This document shows, one piece after another, positions 15,505 through 16,376 of a stretch of 16,376 bases of DNA (positions within the stretch are counted from its first letter, which is position 1; the number at the start of each line of letters is the position of its first letter). The stretch is from JAAXPZ01 sp965215705 (lineage in GTDB: Bacteria > Campylobacterota > Campylobacteria > Campylobacterales > Sulfurovaceae), in contig CBDCEE010000011.1 of the NCBI GenBank assembly GCA_965215705.1, positions 1-16,376 of the forward strand. Direction: 5' to 3'. A model generated the notes under the pieces. That model searched no databases. It was not told where the DNA came from and was given only the letters and a program-made list of their open reading frames with translations. Both the position numbers and the translations under genes were made by a program.

Positions 15505-15899
15505 TTGGCTACCCAGTCACCAAACAGGAGAGACTTTCTCTCCGCCTCATTGGGGATCCTGCCTTGGGCATTTGTAGGCACACTTGCTTATCCCACGGGT
15601 CGTTTCCTCTTTTTCCAAGAGCACAGCAGAGGCAAGATATCTATCCCCTCAAACAACTAAGCGAGGGTATCACTCCCTTTCTCACACACGATCTCTATAT
15701 CCATAAGTCAGGTGAAACTATCCAAGTCTACGATGCCCACTGCACCCACATGGGATGCATTATCCACTATGATGAGCCAAACCAAGTCTTCAACTGTCCT
15801 TGTCACAAAAGCCGTTTTAATACAGAGGGTCATAGACTCAGAGGACCTGCCAAGAGGGATTTGGATAAGGTGGCATACAAGGTAAAAACCATACGTTGA
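15505..15899 (+). pseudogene. Rieske [2Fe-2S] protein with Tat-like signal anchor, one frameshift as read
   Basis: Translation probably starts at TTG 15505, one codon after the preceding stop, with GAGGG at 15493-15497 as ribosome binding site. The N-terminus has NRRDFLSASLGILPWAFVG, a twin-arginine-like motif plus hydrophobic anchor. A missing C in the run at 15645-15648 shifts the frame; corrected, the protein is about 131 aa. The Rieske ligands are CTHMGC (15741 on) and CPCH (15795 on), including the two extra Cys that form the usual disulfide. Rieske proteins carry electrons at high potential in cytochrome bc1 and arsenite-oxidase-type complexes. Its place at the end of a PsrABC-like operon is unusual and suggests an electron partner of this complex. 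Confidence 0.85.
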
Positions 15900-15934
15900 T
15901 GATAGGGTAAACCACTACTTTGTTCTTATCCCTG

Positions 15935-16376
15935 TTACTTAATTGGGACTGCGACACTTATAATCCCACGAAGATCATTTAGCTTCAATCCCTCTTTTTC
16001 ATATCCTAGGATATCTAGGGTTCCTTTTTCATCACCATGACACTTGAGACAAAGTGGGATATTGGCAACGACTGGTATGACCTGACGATACACTTTTTGT
16101 TTACCAATAGTTCCTACCGCTCCAAACTCTCCATAGGGTTGTTTAGAGTAGTCTCTTTTAGCAAATTTGGCTATCACTTCTTTCTCAAATGCATCAGGTA
16201 TACCAGTAGGAATTCTATAAAAAAGGGCCAGACTGCTTGATGGGAATACCCGTCATAGCTCTAAATATCATATTGGTCTCTTTCGCCCAAGTGGCTGGTA
16301 AGACATATTTGAATCCTACACCTTTGACATTGAGTCTGTCTTGGTTATAAGCAATAACCATCCCACTAGCTTCCAT
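15935..16376 (-). pseudogene. DUF3365/Tll0287-like c-heme protein, 5'-truncated by window edge, one frameshift as read
   Basis: The minus strand is open from the window end, so the signal peptide and true start lie outside. The visible part, about 146 residues after correction, reads MVIAYNQDRLNVKGVGF, an alpha/beta core, and then the single heme c motif CLKCHGD, followed by LNDLRGIISVAVPI. One extra base in the A6/G3 run at 16219-16227 breaks the frame before RIPTGIPDAFEKEV. The order of motifs resembles the periplasmic domain of the histidine kinase at 7746-9203, suggesting a soluble relative of the sensor. It is convergent with the Rieske gene, with 35 nt between them. Confidence 0.8.

Noticed and set aside
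11122..15899. Programmed frameshifting as an explanation for the many frame breaks
   Set aside because: Breaks occur in six consecutive genes, in both directions, in ordinary short runs without slippery heptamers or consistent downstream structures. Error or decay is simpler.
15900..15934. Bidirectional terminator between the Rieske and DUF3365-like genes
   Set aside because: Only a 4-bp AGGG/CCCT pairing can be drawn in this 35-bp gap, which is too weak to call.

Overview
The window most likely comes from a sulfur-metabolising member of the Campylobacterota (Epsilonproteobacteria, of the Sulfurovum/Sulfurimonas type). This is inferred from moderately AT-rich DNA, short overlapping operons, and a gene set of periplasmic rhodaneses, YeeE/YedE sulfur transporters, a polysulfide/thiosulfate-reductase-like molybdoenzyme and c-heme DUF3365-type sensors. 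No rRNA, tRNA or CRISPR was seen. Both ends cut through genes, and the last 5 kb is full of single-base frameshifts, so the window may be a whole contig or a contig end.

Layout. (1) 1-1142, plus strand: a 5'-truncated MBL-fold hydrolase and an overlapping unknown gene. (2) 1143-1332: an AT-rich control region with a perfect 6-1-6 palindrome. (3) 1333-4325, plus strand: a tightly packed operon of a periplasmic rhodanese, two half-size YeeE/YedE proteins (probable thiosulfate or other sulfur uptake), a membrane-anchored TPR-like protein ending in Gly-Cys-Ile, and a Sel1-repeat protein. (4) 4322-5281, minus strand: a thioredoxin-reductase-fold flavoprotein without a CxxC. (5) 5365-6101: a complete IS1595-family insertion sequence with 19-bp terminal inverted repeats and a perfect 8-bp target duplication. 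(6) 6200-6979, minus strand: a patatin-like lipase, divergent from (7) 7054-9203: an OmpR-type response regulator and a histidine kinase with a periplasmic c-heme motif. (8) 9282-15899, plus strand: tandem-domain rhodanese, TorD-type chaperone, a truncated NrfD-like paralogue, a full-length NrfD/PsrC-like membrane subunit, a Tat-exported PsrA/PhsA-like molybdopterin subunit, a four-cluster ferredoxin subunit, a second TPR-like protein ending in Glu-Gly-Cys, and a Rieske protein. (9) 15935-16376, minus strand: a partial DUF3365-like c-heme protein.

Proposed working model (inference): sulfane sulfur or thiosulfate is handled in the periplasm by rhodaneses, taken up by the YeeE pair, and reduced or oxidised by the molybdoenzyme exchanging electrons with the quinone pool through NrfD. 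The adjacent heme-containing two-component system may control the locus. The most novel element is a pair of paralogous small membrane-anchored proteins, one in each sulfur locus. Each has a TPR-like helical hairpin, a flexible low-complexity linker and a Cys at or next to the C-terminus, which resembles a swinging-arm sulfur carrier.

Quality warning: I count 16 single-base indels between about 11324 and 16227, almost all in short homopolymer runs, and none in the first 11.3 kb. The affected genes are otherwise free of stops and keep all catalytic motifs. Uncorrected sequence error is therefore at least as likely as real gene decay.
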